Assembly (NCBI GenBank): GCA_900555585.1
Contig: USLT01000042.1
Location: 1 to 6,319 of the forward strand
Source of the DNA: an uncultured Collinsella sp.
GTDB lineage: Bacteria; Actinomycetota; Coriobacteriia; Coriobacteriales; Coriobacteriaceae
DNA: 6,319 nt
Reading direction: 5' to 3'
In this document: positions 1 to 5,158 of the stretch, piece by piece
How the letters are laid out: every line of letters begins with the position of its first letter
Numbering within the stretch: position 1 is the first letter of the stretch
Position numbers and translations under genes: made by a program
Notes under the pieces: model-generated
Seen by the model: the letters and a program-made list of their open reading frames with translations, nothing else
The model's database searches: none
What the model was told of the DNA's origin: nothing

Positions 1-257
1 CAGTCGGGCTGGAAGGCCTCCATGGCCTTGGCGCCCTTCATGACCGTCTCGACGGACGGGTCGGACTCGACGCCCTCGAAGATCTCGACCTCGAACCCGG
101 CCTCCTTGAGGTCGGCCTCGACGTCCTGCAGGAAGCCGCCGCGGCGCATGGAACCGCCGCCGGTGACGATCATGGCACGCTCGCCCTTGAGGTTCTTCAC
201 CTCATGGCGGGCACCCTCACCGAAATACAGATCGCGAGGATTGGTAAAACGTCCCAT
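1..257 (-). CDS. Iron-containing alcohol dehydrogenase, N-terminal part (runs off left edge)
   Basis: This is the first 85 residues of a group III (iron-dependent) alcohol dehydrogenase, which would reduce aldehydes to alcohols with NAD(P)H in the cytoplasm during fermentation. The fragment begins MGRFTNPRDLYFGEGA, the usual beta-strand start of the family. It continues with a nucleotide-binding strand and turn (MIVTGGGSM, about residues 29-37) and the EGVESDPSVETV segment (about 61-72), matching the conserved GV-x-x-(N/D)PS-x-x-(T/V)V motif. The iron-binding Asp/His residues lie in the missing C-terminal part, so metal use and substrate cannot be judged. The ATG at 257 is supported by GGAGG (minus strand, 264-268) six bases upstream. 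The gene is transcribed away from the NusG-II gene, and a perfect inverted repeat lies at 311-328 in its promoter region. The family call is firm; the alcohol substrate is unknown. Confidence 0.88.
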   Translation of the reverse strand, partial: MGRFTNPRDLYFGEGARHEVKNLKGERAMIVTGGGSMRRGGFLQDVEADLKEAGFEVEIFEGVESDPSVETVMKGAKAMEAFQPD

Positions 258-291
258 TCAATGCCTCCACTCCACAGGCCCTCCTAGAGCC

Positions 292-328
292 TGTATATTA
301 AACGGAGCACCCAAACGGCTCCGTTTGG
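292..328 (-). promoter_or_regulatory. Candidate promoter and operator of the alcohol dehydrogenase gene
   Basis: On the minus strand TAATAT (295-300), or the overlapping TATACA (292-297), is a plausible -10 box 35-40 bases before the ATG. No good -35 box is visible. Where it would lie sits a perfect 8-bp inverted repeat, CCAAACGG-CT-CCGTTTGG (311-328). A second repeat, AAACGGAGC (300-308) with GCTCCGTTT (318-326), overlaps it, so the two pairings exclude each other. A palindrome over a weak -35 region is typical of a repressor or activator site. The regulator is not identifiable; it does not look like a Rex site (TTGTGA-N6-TCACAA). Confidence 0.45.
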
Positions 329-365
329 ACCGAAACGCATGATTCGCAGGCAAACCTGCAATGCT

Positions 366-410
366 GCGTATATTCTAATCCCAACGGTGCGGCGTGGCGC
401 GAATATTCGC
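366..410. promoter_or_regulatory. Twin AT-rich elements in the gap before the NusG-II gene
   Basis: Two near-identical 10-mers, GCGTATATTC (366-375) and GCGAATATTC (399-408), lie 33 bp apart, about three helical turns. The second is part of a perfect 12-bp palindrome, GCGAATATTCGC (399-410). A small inverted repeat, GCAGG-CAAA-CCTGC (346-359), lies just upstream. TATATT (369-374) or TATTCT (371-376) could be the -10 box for the gene starting at 471, but no convincing -35 was found. The rest of the 258-470 gap holds no gene I can support. Confidence 0.3.
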
Positions 411-470
411 AAAGTCAGCCACGGCAAACCGAGAGGCCCTCGCGGACCCGATGACGTAACACGAGGTAAC

Positions 471-881
471 ATGGCCAGTCAGCTCAAATCGGGAGACAAG
501 GCGCTCCTCGCGATCCTAGCGCTCGCCGCGATGGCGGGGGGCTGGTGGTATCTGGATTCCGGTACAACGGCCGAAGAGCCCGACGGCCTGGTGGTCGTCT
601 GCCAATCGAAGGACGGCTTCCGCCGCGTCGACGCGCTCGACTCCGATGCGCGCTACGTCGTGGAGACCCCTGGCACGGGCCTGGGCGCGGACGCCGAGGT
701 CGGCACCAACACCGTCTCGATCCACGATGGAGAGGTCGACGTCATCGAGTCGAACTGCCACAACCAGGTCTGCGCCGACCACGACCCGATCTCGTCGGCG
801 GGCGAGCAGATCGTCTGCCTGCCGCACGGCGTCGTGATCGAGATCGTCGAGGACGAGGCGCAGGCCACCTCCCTCGCCTAG
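471..881 (+). CDS. Membrane-anchored NusG domain II-containing protein
   Basis: This is a 136-residue protein with an N-terminal membrane anchor (hydrophobic stretch about residues 11-28, ending GGWWYL) and a single extracytoplasmic NusG-II type beta domain. The family hallmark is clear: SNCHNQVC at 94-101 and, 15 residues on, CLPHGVVIEI (116-125). This is the C-x-(N)QxC ... CLPH signature of small Gram-positive NusG_II proteins. They are not the transcription factor NusG; they share only its second domain, and their role is not settled. They are often found near FMN-transferase (ApbE) or Rnf-type redox genes, though neither is visible here. Cys96, Cys101 and Cys116 could bind metal or form a disulfide (inference). 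The ATG at 471 is preferred over an in-frame upstream start at 339: it has GAGGT four bases before it and gives an immediate signal-anchor, while the extension would run through the AT-rich promoter-like bases. The next gene follows after 58 bases. Confidence 0.85.
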   Translation: MASQLKSGDKALLAILALAAMAGGWWYLDSGTTAEEPDGLVVVCQSKDGFRRVDALDSDARYVVETPGTGLGADAEVGTNTVSIHDGEVDVIESNCHNQVCADHDPISSAGEQIVCLPHGVVIEIVEDEAQATSLA

Positions 882-894
882 CCTTTCGCGGTCG

Positions 895-933
895 GGGTAC
901 ACTGTACGGCACGAACAGACGCACGAAAGGAGG
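895..933 (+). promoter_or_regulatory. Candidate promoter and ribosome binding site of the first paralog gene
   Basis: The 58-base gap contains GGGTACACT (895-903), an extended -10-like element inside an 11-bp inverted repeat, GTACA-C-TGTAC (897-907). The same GGGTACRCT motif occurs at 3062-3070 before the FKBP gene. No good -35 is visible. AAAGGAGG (926-933) is a near-perfect Shine-Dalgarno sequence six bases before the TTG at 940 and decides that start. Confidence 0.4.
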
Positions 934-939
934 CGCCCC

Positions 940-1998
940 TTGGCCTTCGACCCCATTCAGGAAGACTGCCTGCGCCTCATATTGGAGGACATGCGCAGGG
1001 AGAACGTCTTCCCCCTCGAGGACGCCGCCTTCATAGAGCGGCGCATGGACGCCTATCGGGGCGATCCGGCTCGCCTCATCCATACGGACCGCGACCGGTC
1101 CTTCCACCTGGTCGCGCGAGCCGCTGAGATCGCCGACTACACCATACCCTTCATGACCGACGAGACCGAGCTCGAGCAGCAGGAGGATGCCGTCGAGGAC
1201 CTGCTGCGCGAGGCGGTCGAGCTCGATGCGGGCAACTGGGACGCGCAGCGCATGCTCGCCGCCTGCACCGCGCCCTCCAACGAGGCCTACGTCTCCTACC
1301 TTGTCGACAACCGCCCCGCCATAGAGCAAGACGTCGAGCGGCTCGCGGCGGCCGCGGACGACCCCTACTCGCGCGAATTCGCCGCCGACCTGGGGCGGCG
1401 CCCCTATCTGCGATGGCTCGGCTCGCTCGCCGCCCAGGCGCTGATATCCGGGCAGTACCGACTGTCGCTCCAAGCCGCCCTCGACTGCCTCTCCGCGGCG
1501 CCGCACGATCCCGGCGACGTCCGCCGCACCGCCCTGCTGGCGCTCGCCAAGCTCGAGGCGGACGAGGAGGAGCTCGAGGAGTTCCAGCGCACGCATGAGC
1601 TCGCCTTCACCACCGGGACCGCGGTCGCGGCGGACCAGGACTTCTGGATGCTGATCGCGCGGCTGAGCGCCGCCTACCGCAGCTACGACATGGCGGCGGC
1701 CGAGCGCGTCCTGGGACGGCTCGTCAAGAGCGCGCCGCATGCCGCCCAAAGCCTCTTCGTGCAGGTCGAGCTCCCCGAGGGGCTCTTCTCGCGCGTCAAC
1801 GTCGTCCCCGGCAGCGACGACGAGCTGGTGCTCGCCATCAGCGAGGCGACCCCGCTGCTCCAAGAGGGAATCGGGGGGCCGGACGCCGCCTGCTTCGCGA
1901 CCTGGATCTGCAACCACGAGCTCGTCCTGAGCGCGCTCGGGCCGCGCGAGCGCGCCGCCGCGCGCCGGGCGAACGGACGCCATGGAGGTGGCAACTGA
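940..1998 (+). CDS. Hypothetical helical-repeat protein, paralog A of a tandem pair
   Basis: I do not recognise a named family for this 352-residue protein. It is acidic, rich in Ala, Leu, Glu and Arg, has no signal peptide or membrane segment, and should be a soluble all-helical protein. The pattern of paired helices (for example 155-186 with SGQYRLSLQAALDCL, 195-217, and 234-264 with WMLIARLSAAY and AAAERVLGRLV) resembles a degenerate tetratricopeptide (TPR-like) solenoid. The gene starts with TTG at 940, set by the AAAGGAGG six bases upstream. Its stop shares one base with the ATG of the next gene, and the two proteins align along most of their length (see the paralog B entry). The C-terminal tail (336-352) is Arg/Gly-rich and may be unstructured; its codons also contain the ribosome binding site of the downstream gene. 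Function is unknown; a scaffold or protein-interaction role would be a guess from the fold. Confidence 0.75.
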   Translation: MAFDPIQEDCLRLILEDMRRENVFPLEDAAFIERRMDAYRGDPARLIHTDRDRSFHLVARAAEIADYTIPFMTDETELEQQEDAVEDLLREAVELDAGNWDAQRMLAACTAPSNEAYVSYLVDNRPAIEQDVERLAAAADDPYSREFAADLGRRPYLRWLGSLAAQALISGQYRLSLQAALDCLSAAPHDPGDVRRTALLALAKLEADEEELEEFQRTHELAFTTGTAVAADQDFWMLIARLSAAYRSYDMAAAERVLGRLVKSAPHAAQSLFVQVELPEGLFSRVNVVPGSDDELVLAISEATPLLQEGIGGPDAACFATWICNHELVLSALGPRERAAARRANGRHGGGN

Positions 1999-2000
1999 TG
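1984..2000 (+). promoter_or_regulatory. Internal ribosome binding site and TGATG coupling junction
   Basis: GGAGGTG (1984-1990) lies inside the last codons of paralog A, seven bases before the ATG at 1998. The TGA stop (1996-1998) and the ATG start (1998-2000) share an A. This arrangement usually gives coupled translation and similar amounts of the two proteins. Confidence 0.75.
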
Positions 2001-3011
2001 GACCCGGCAACCTACGTCCCCGCCTTCCTCGAACAGACCTACGCCACCGACCATCCGCAGCTCACCGACGCCGCCCGCGAGCTCCTGCGCGAGCGCGTCG
2101 CCCGCGATCCCGGCGCCTACGCCTCGAGCGACCGGGCGCGCGCCCTCGTCTCATACATGCGCGTCCACGCCAACCTCCACTCCCGCCTCGCGCGCATGGA
2201 GGAGCTCGCCGACGACGAGTTCGAGCGCCGGCGCGCGGAGCTCTTCGACGAGACCCGCAGGCAGCTCGCCGAGATCCAGCGCACCGACGCCGGCTGCACC
2301 GACGCGAGGCTGCTCGACATCCTGCTCGCCAACATCCCCATGGACGACTGCCTGCTCGACCTCATCGAACTCGAGGCGGACGCGCGCGGGCGCCTGGAGC
2401 GCGAGCTCCCCGGCTTCTCCGCCGGCGCCCCCCATTTCTGGACAGACGGCGACGAGGAGCGCCTCACGGCGGTCCATCCGGAGGTCATCGGCTGGCTCCA
2501 TACCGTCGAGGCGATCTCGCAGGGCAGCCTTGCCAGCGGGCGCTACCGCGTCGCGGCGAGGGCGGCGCGCACGGTCATGCGCTCGCGCGGATACGACAAC
2601 TTCGCCGCGGGCACCCTCCTGCTCGCGCTCGCGCGGCTCGAGGACGAGGACGGCTTCTTCTCCTGCGCGGAGGAGGCCGGCATCGAGCATATCGAAGATT
2701 CCCCCTGGTACCTGCTCGGGCGCACCCTGCTGCTCTACAAGCTCGGACGGAGCAAGAGCGCGCGCAGGGCGCTGCGGGACTTCGCCGGGCGCTGCGACGG
2801 CGGGACCTTCTTCCTGCTGAACCCCACCTACCTGACCCCGTACCTGCCCGTTCGGCCCTATCGGGTGCGGGAGGCGTGGGAGCGCTCGCACCAAGCCGTC
2901 TGGGAGGCCGACGGCATCATCGCCGACACGCCCGACTTCGCCGCCTGGGCGGAGGGCATCGACGGGGTCGCCGACGCATCCGAGCGCTTCGCGGAGCGCA
3001 ACGGGTTCTAG
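1998..3011 (+). CDS. Hypothetical helical-repeat protein, paralog B of a tandem pair
   Basis: This 337-residue soluble, helix-rich protein belongs to no family I can name. It is a diverged copy of the preceding product. By eye, residues 166-215 here (WL...SGRYR...AA...D...T-LLLALARLE) match 159-206 there (WL...SGQYR...AA...D...T-LLALAKLE). PWYLLGRTLLLYKLGRSKSARRAL here (about 236-259) matches FWMLIARLSAAY...AAAERVL there, and the N-terminal DAGCTDARLLDILLA (97-111) matches DAGNWDAQRMLAA. The region 231-262 reads like a TPR helix pair. No catalytic motif or metal-binding cluster is visible. Start choice is firm because of the ribosome binding site and stop/start overlap with the upstream gene. 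A GC-rich hairpin follows the stop. Co-translation and shared ancestry suggest the two proteins act together, perhaps as a heteromer (inference). Confidence 0.75.
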   Translation: MDPATYVPAFLEQTYATDHPQLTDAARELLRERVARDPGAYASSDRARALVSYMRVHANLHSRLARMEELADDEFERRRAELFDETRRQLAEIQRTDAGCTDARLLDILLANIPMDDCLLDLIELEADARGRLERELPGFSAGAPHFWTDGDEERLTAVHPEVIGWLHTVEAISQGSLASGRYRVAARAARTVMRSRGYDNFAAGTLLLALARLEDEDGFFSCAEEAGIEHIEDSPWYLLGRTLLLYKLGRSKSARRALRDFAGRCDGGTFFLLNPTYLTPYLPVRPYRVREAWERSHQAVWEADGIIADTPDFAAWAEGIDGVADASERFAERNGF

Positions 3012-3016
3012 GGCGC

Positions 3017-3033
3017 GCCCGTCCCCGACGGGC
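3017..3033 (+). terminator. GC-rich hairpin after the paralog pair
   Basis: GCCCGTC-CCC-GACGGGC forms a perfect 7-bp stem with a 3-base loop, six bases after the stop codon of paralog B. It overlaps the 10-bp palindrome GGGCGCGCCC at 3011-3020. No T-run follows, so it would be a weak or atypical terminator. Its place at the end of one gene pair and just before a promoter-like motif supports the call. Confidence 0.4.
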
Positions 3034-3041
3034 CGCAGAGG

Positions 3042-3070
3042 TGGCGCAAACACGATAAAGCGGGTACGCT
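3042..3070 (+). promoter_or_regulatory. Candidate promoter of the FKBP and IorA-like genes
   Basis: GGGTACGCT (3062-3070) matches the GGGTACACT element before paralog A at eight of nine bases and contains a TACGCT -10-like hexamer at 3065. TGGCGC (3042-3047) lies 17 bases upstream as a poor -35 candidate. The motif is 43 bases before the TTG start at 3113. Confidence 0.35.
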
Positions 3071-3112
3071 TGTGTGCACGAGACTCGTTCGCGCGTACAG
3101 AGAGGCAACCCG

Positions 3113-3580
3113 TTGACTGATTTCTCGCTCAAGCACAAGGTCACCGTCCACTACACCGGCAGCTTCGATGACGGAGAGGTGTTCGACACCACGTTCGACC
3201 GCACGCCGCTCACCTATATAGAGGGCGACCACGAAGTCGTCCCCGGCTTCGAGGCCGCGGTGCTCTCGATGGAGCCCGGCGAGACCAAGAAGGTCCGCCT
3301 CGAGCCGAAGGATGCCTATGGCGAGCGCAGCATGCAGCTGCTCTACACGATGCCGACCATCGAGATCCCGAACTACGACGACCTCGTCGTCGGAGAGATG
3401 ATCTACCTGATGAACGAGCAGGGCCAGCAGCGCCTGGCGCGCGTCGTCAAGGTCGAGGACGACGGCCAGACCATCTTCGACTTCAACCACCCCATGGCCG
3501 GATGCCCCCTCAACTTCGAACTCGAGCTGCTCTCCCGCGAGCCGCTCGACGCATCAGAGGGCGGGAGCCGAAATGCCTAG
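3113..3580 (+). CDS. SlyD-like FKBP-type peptidyl-prolyl cis-trans isomerase
   Basis: This 155-residue cytoplasmic protein is a two-domain FKBP of the SlyD type, which catalyses proline cis-trans isomerisation and acts as a folding chaperone. The FKBP half carries VHYTGSF (12-18), GEVFDTT (21-27), VVPGFEAAV (42-50), MEPGE (53-57) and KDAYGE (66-71). An insert-in-flap chaperone domain follows (about 72-122). The C-terminal strand returns with the diagnostic DFNHPMAG-x-PLNFELE (123-138); the usual AGK is AGC here. The His/Cys-rich nickel-binding tail of Escherichia coli SlyD is absent, so a hydrogenase nickel role is unlikely. I place the start at the TTG at 3113, seven bases after AGAGAGG (3099-3105). 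An in-frame GTG at 3074 would add 13 residues that do not belong to the fold. The gene overlaps the next by 8 bases, so the two are probably co-expressed. Confidence 0.9.
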   Translation: MTDFSLKHKVTVHYTGSFDDGEVFDTTFDRTPLTYIEGDHEVVPGFEAAVLSMEPGETKKVRLEPKDAYGERSMQLLYTMPTIEIPNYDDLVVGEMIYLMNEQGQQRLARVVKVEDDGQTIFDFNHPMAGCPLNFELELLSREPLDASEGGSRNA

Positions 3581-4350
3581 GGTCCAGCGCGGAGTCGCCT
3601 GCGCGGGCTGCCCCCATCGCGCCGCCTACGTCGCCTGCAAGGAGGTCGTTGGTCGCACGCGCGGGCGCGTGGTCTGTGGAAACGCCGGCTGCCCCGCGGT
3701 CGGCGAGATGCATCCGGCGGCTACCGCCTGCCCGGGCGGAGAATCCGAGCTCCTCGACCGCTACCGCCAGGACGTCCCGACCGATGGCAGCCCGCTCGAT
3801 CCCGCCGTCCCCGTCTGCATCCACTTCGCACATGATTCGATCGGACGACGCCCTCGAGCGCTTCGCCGGCCTTCCCGGAGAGGGGCTGGCCACGGTGCTC
3901 GCGGTCATGGCCTCGAGCCGTGTATCGCTGACGGAGGAGGGCATCGCGCAACTCGCCGAGACCGCCGTCGCCTTGGGCGTAGCGGACGTCGAGGTCGTCG
4001 ATCCCCTCGACCAGATGGCCGCGTGCGCGTCCCTGGCGCGATGCATCGAGACCCCCGGCGTCCATGCCGTCATATTCGCCGCGCCCTGCGCGACGCTCCA
4101 GGGCGAGCGCGCCCCGCAGCCGGTCGAGATCGACCGCTACGCCTGCGTGGGATGCCATCGATGCCATCAGATCACCGGGTGCCCCGCCCTGGTCTTCGCG
4201 CCGCCCGCCTACCAGGTCGATGCAGACGCCTGCAAGGGCTGCGACCTATGCACCGCGTTCTGCCGAACCCATGTCATCTACTCCCCGCGCACGCGCATGT
4301 CGCCCGATGAGCGCGCTCGGCTGCGCCTGGACGCCGCCCGGGGCCTCTAG
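3573..4350 (+). pseudogene. IorA-like iron-sulfur protein (degenerate TPP domain plus two [4Fe-4S] motifs), split by a frame break
   Basis: Read as one gene with a +1 shift near 3831-3852, this encodes about 258 residues resembling the C-terminal half of indolepyruvate:ferredoxin oxidoreductase alpha subunit (IorA). The 5' frame gives CAGCPHRAAY (10-19; IorA has CPGCPHR), VVCGNAGCPAVGEMHP (for TGDIGCYTLGA-PP) and FAHDS (for the GDS/GDG that binds thiamine pyrophosphate). The 3' frame continues without loss: TVLAVMASSRVSLT (for TVVILDNRTTAMTG), ALGVADVEVVDPLD (for ALGV-x-x-V-x-VVDPYD), then CVGCHRCHQITGC and CKGCDLCTAFC, two ferredoxin-like clusters. The DIGC, GDS and DNR residues needed to hold TPP and metal are all replaced, so even an intact protein is unlikely to be an active ketoacid oxidoreductase. 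Start: ATG 3573 with GGGAG five bases upstream, overlapping the FKBP gene. The break may be a real mutation, a sequence error or recoding; without a shift the 5' frame runs on to a stop at 4310 as nonsense. Confidence 0.7.
3832..4350 (+). CDS. Downstream frame of the IorA-like gene: 4Fe-4S ferredoxin-type protein
   Basis: This is the part of the split gene that could be made alone, 172 residues from the ATG at 3832. No Shine-Dalgarno sequence precedes that ATG, so independent translation looks weak; coupling to the 5' frame is possible. Residues 20-90 keep the IorA-like beta-alpha segment ending VIFAAPCATL. Cluster 1 is C105-x2-C108-x2-C111-x5-C117-P and cluster 2 is C134-x2-C137-x2-C140-x3-C144. 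All eight cysteines are present, so two [4Fe-4S] clusters should form; the usual proline after the last cysteine of cluster 2 is Arg. A 9-bp tandem repeat (GATGCCATC at 4151-4159 and 4160-4168) encodes the CHRCHQ of cluster 1. An electron-transfer role is likely from the motifs; the partner is unknown. The stop overlaps that of bioY on the other strand. Confidence 0.6.
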   Translation: MIRSDDALERFAGLPGEGLATVLAVMASSRVSLTEEGIAQLAETAVALGVADVEVVDPLDQMAACASLARCIETPGVHAVIFAAPCATLQGERAPQPVEIDRYACVGCHRCHQITGCPALVFAPPAYQVDADACKGCDLCTAFCRTHVIYSPRTRMSPDERARLRLDAARGL

Positions 4351-4889
4351 CCGGCCCGACGGACGCTCGGCGACGCACCCGCCACCAGGCAGCCGATGCG
4401 GGCGCCGACCACCAGCTTGATCGCATCGGGGAGCACGAACGGCAGCACGGCGAGCGCGAGCGCGCCGGCGACGTCGAGCTGCGCCACGACCATGAGCTGG
4501 ACCGTGCCGCAGGCGTAGGATATCGCGAGCAGGATCGCATCCGCGGCGAGCGTCCGCGCGAACAGCGGCATGCGGTCCCCGATGGCGTCGAACGCCGTCG
4601 TCGCGGCGAGCTCGCCAAGCAGGAAGCCCCATAGGAAGCCGCCGGTCGGCCCCGCGATGGCCGCCACGCCCGAGCCGAAGCCCGAGAACACCGGCATGCC
4701 CAGCGCGCCCAGCAGCAGATAGCAGCCGATGGCCAGGCACCCGGTCTTTCGATCGAGCGCGGCGGGGATCACCGCGAGGACCATGGTCTGCAAGGTGAAG
4801 GGCACGGGGCCCAGCGGGATGGTCACCCAGGCGGAGACCGCGAGCAGGGCGGCCAGGATGCCGGCGCGCGCTACCGATCGTGCATTCAT
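4347..4889 (-). CDS. bioY: Biotin transporter BioY (ECF substrate-binding S component)
   Basis: This 180-residue integral membrane protein binds biotin as the S component of an energy-coupling-factor transporter. It begins MNARSVARAGILAALLAVSAWVTIP, the first membrane helix. The BioY signature follows: PLGPVPFTLQTM (about 25-36), LLLGALGMPVFSGFGSG (about 58-74) and GPTGGFLWGF (about 80-89). Five or six hydrophobic segments span the rest, and length is normal for the family. I chose the ATG at 4889 because GGGGGAG (minus strand, 4898-4904) lies nine bases upstream; in-frame GTG/TTG codons at 4910-4905 would overlap that site. No biotin synthesis, birA or ecfAT gene is in the window, so it probably uses a shared energising module elsewhere (inference). 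It converges on the IorA-like gene with no terminator between them. Confidence 0.92.
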   Translation of the reverse strand: MNARSVARAGILAALLAVSAWVTIPLGPVPFTLQTMVLAVIPAALDRKTGCLAIGCYLLLGALGMPVFSGFGSGVAAIAGPTGGFLWGFLLGELAATTAFDAIGDRMPLFARTLAADAILLAISYACGTVQLMVVAQLDVAGALALAVLPFVLPDAIKLVVGARIGCLVAGASPSVRRAG

Positions 4890-4949
4890 GCTATCTATCT
4901 CCCCCAACACGAGACGGTTAAAAGCGCCCCAACCGATCGCTTATCCAAC
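4890..4949 (-). promoter_or_regulatory. bioY leader and probable promoter region
   Basis: Sixty bases separate the tRNA terminator from bioY, so bioY should have its own promoter here. TTGGAT (minus strand, 4941-4946) is a possible -35, but no good -10 follows. Two interleaved inverted repeats with equal 11-base spacers are present: CGGTT/AACCG (4915-4919 with 4931-4935) and AAGCG/CGCTT (4922-4926 with 4938-4942). They do not match the BirA operator (AACC...GGTT order). Chance cannot be excluded. Confidence 0.25.
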
Positions 4950-4982
4950 AAAAAGGCCCGGAGCCTCTTAGGTTCCGAGCCT
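4949..4982 (-). terminator. Intrinsic terminator of tRNA-Glu
   Basis: Read on the minus strand, AGGCTCGGA (4982-4974) pairs with TCCGGGCCT (4962-4954), nine pairs including one G-U. An inner CCT/AGG stem sits above an A-C mismatch, and the hairpin is followed by TTTTT (4954-4950). It lies 10 bases after the encoded CCA, so it should end the tRNA transcript and shield bioY from read-through. Confidence 0.85.
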
Positions 4983-4992
4983 GACAAGTCGA

Positions 4993-5069
4993 TGGTGCCC
5001 CCAACGGGATTCGAACCCGTGATATCCACCTTGAAAGGGTGGCGTCCTAGGCCGCTAGACGATGGGGAC
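4993..5069 (-). tRNA. tRNA-Glu (anticodon UUC)
   Basis: A complete 77-base cloverleaf is present, including an encoded CCA end (4993-4995). The acceptor stem GTCCCCA (5069-5063) pairs with TGGGGGC, with one G-U pair, and A73 is the discriminator. The D arm reads GTCTAGCGGCCTAGGAC. The anticodon arm is CCACC-CTTTCAA-GGTGG with TTC at 5035-5033, decoding GAA and GAG. The T arm is ACGGG-TTCGAAT-CCCGT. The fold and the identity elements typical of bacterial tRNA-Glu make the call firm. Confidence 0.97.
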
Positions 5070-5080
5070 AGCGTCTGGTG

Positions 5081-5108
5081 ATTATATCAGAGTTTCCCCT
5101 CCGTACAA
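5081..5108 (-). promoter_or_regulatory. Promoter of tRNA-Glu
   Basis: On the minus strand a perfect TATAAT (5086-5081) stands 16 bases after TTGTAC (5108-5103, three of six bases of the -35 consensus). Transcription would begin near 5074, about five bases before the mature tRNA. This is the best promoter in the window and makes the tRNA independent of the upstream glutamine synthetase gene. Confidence 0.75.
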
Positions 5109-5142
5109 CCATCGCTGCCGCACATACACCGGATGCGCCGAT

Positions 5143-5158
5143 GCGCGCGGCCGCGCGC
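5143..5158. repeat. Perfect 16-bp GC palindrome at the end of glnN
   Basis: GCGCGCGGCCGCGCGC at 5143-5158 is fully self-complementary and overlaps the last base of the glutamine synthetase stop codon. As RNA it could fold into a 6-bp stem with a GGCC loop. No T-run follows on the minus strand, so terminator activity is uncertain. Confidence 0.4.

Noticed and set aside
339..470. N-terminal extension of the NusG-II gene to the start at 339
   Set aside because: It would run through the AT-rich promoter-like elements, lacks a ribosome binding site and would bury the signal-anchor; the ATG at 471 fits better.
742..2010. A 422-codon minus-strand open frame opposite the NusG-II and paralog A genes
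   Set aside because: It is a GC-rich antisense shadow: its translation has low-complexity Arg/Gly/Val-rich composition and no domain, while the plus-strand genes have ribosome binding sites and recognisable or paralogous products.
1982..3058. A 358-codon plus-strand frame overlapping paralog B
   Set aside because: Its product is almost entirely Arg/Ala/Pro, typical of an off-frame reading of GC-rich DNA, and it conflicts with the well-supported start at 1998.
3042..3112. Riboswitch or structured leader before the FKBP gene
   Set aside because: Apart from the hairpin at 3017-3033 there is no extended conserved structure or recognisable riboswitch core.
4915..4942. Biotin-responsive BirA operator upstream of bioY
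   Set aside because: The GGTT...AACC order is the reverse of the known BirA half-site order and the arms are only five bases long.
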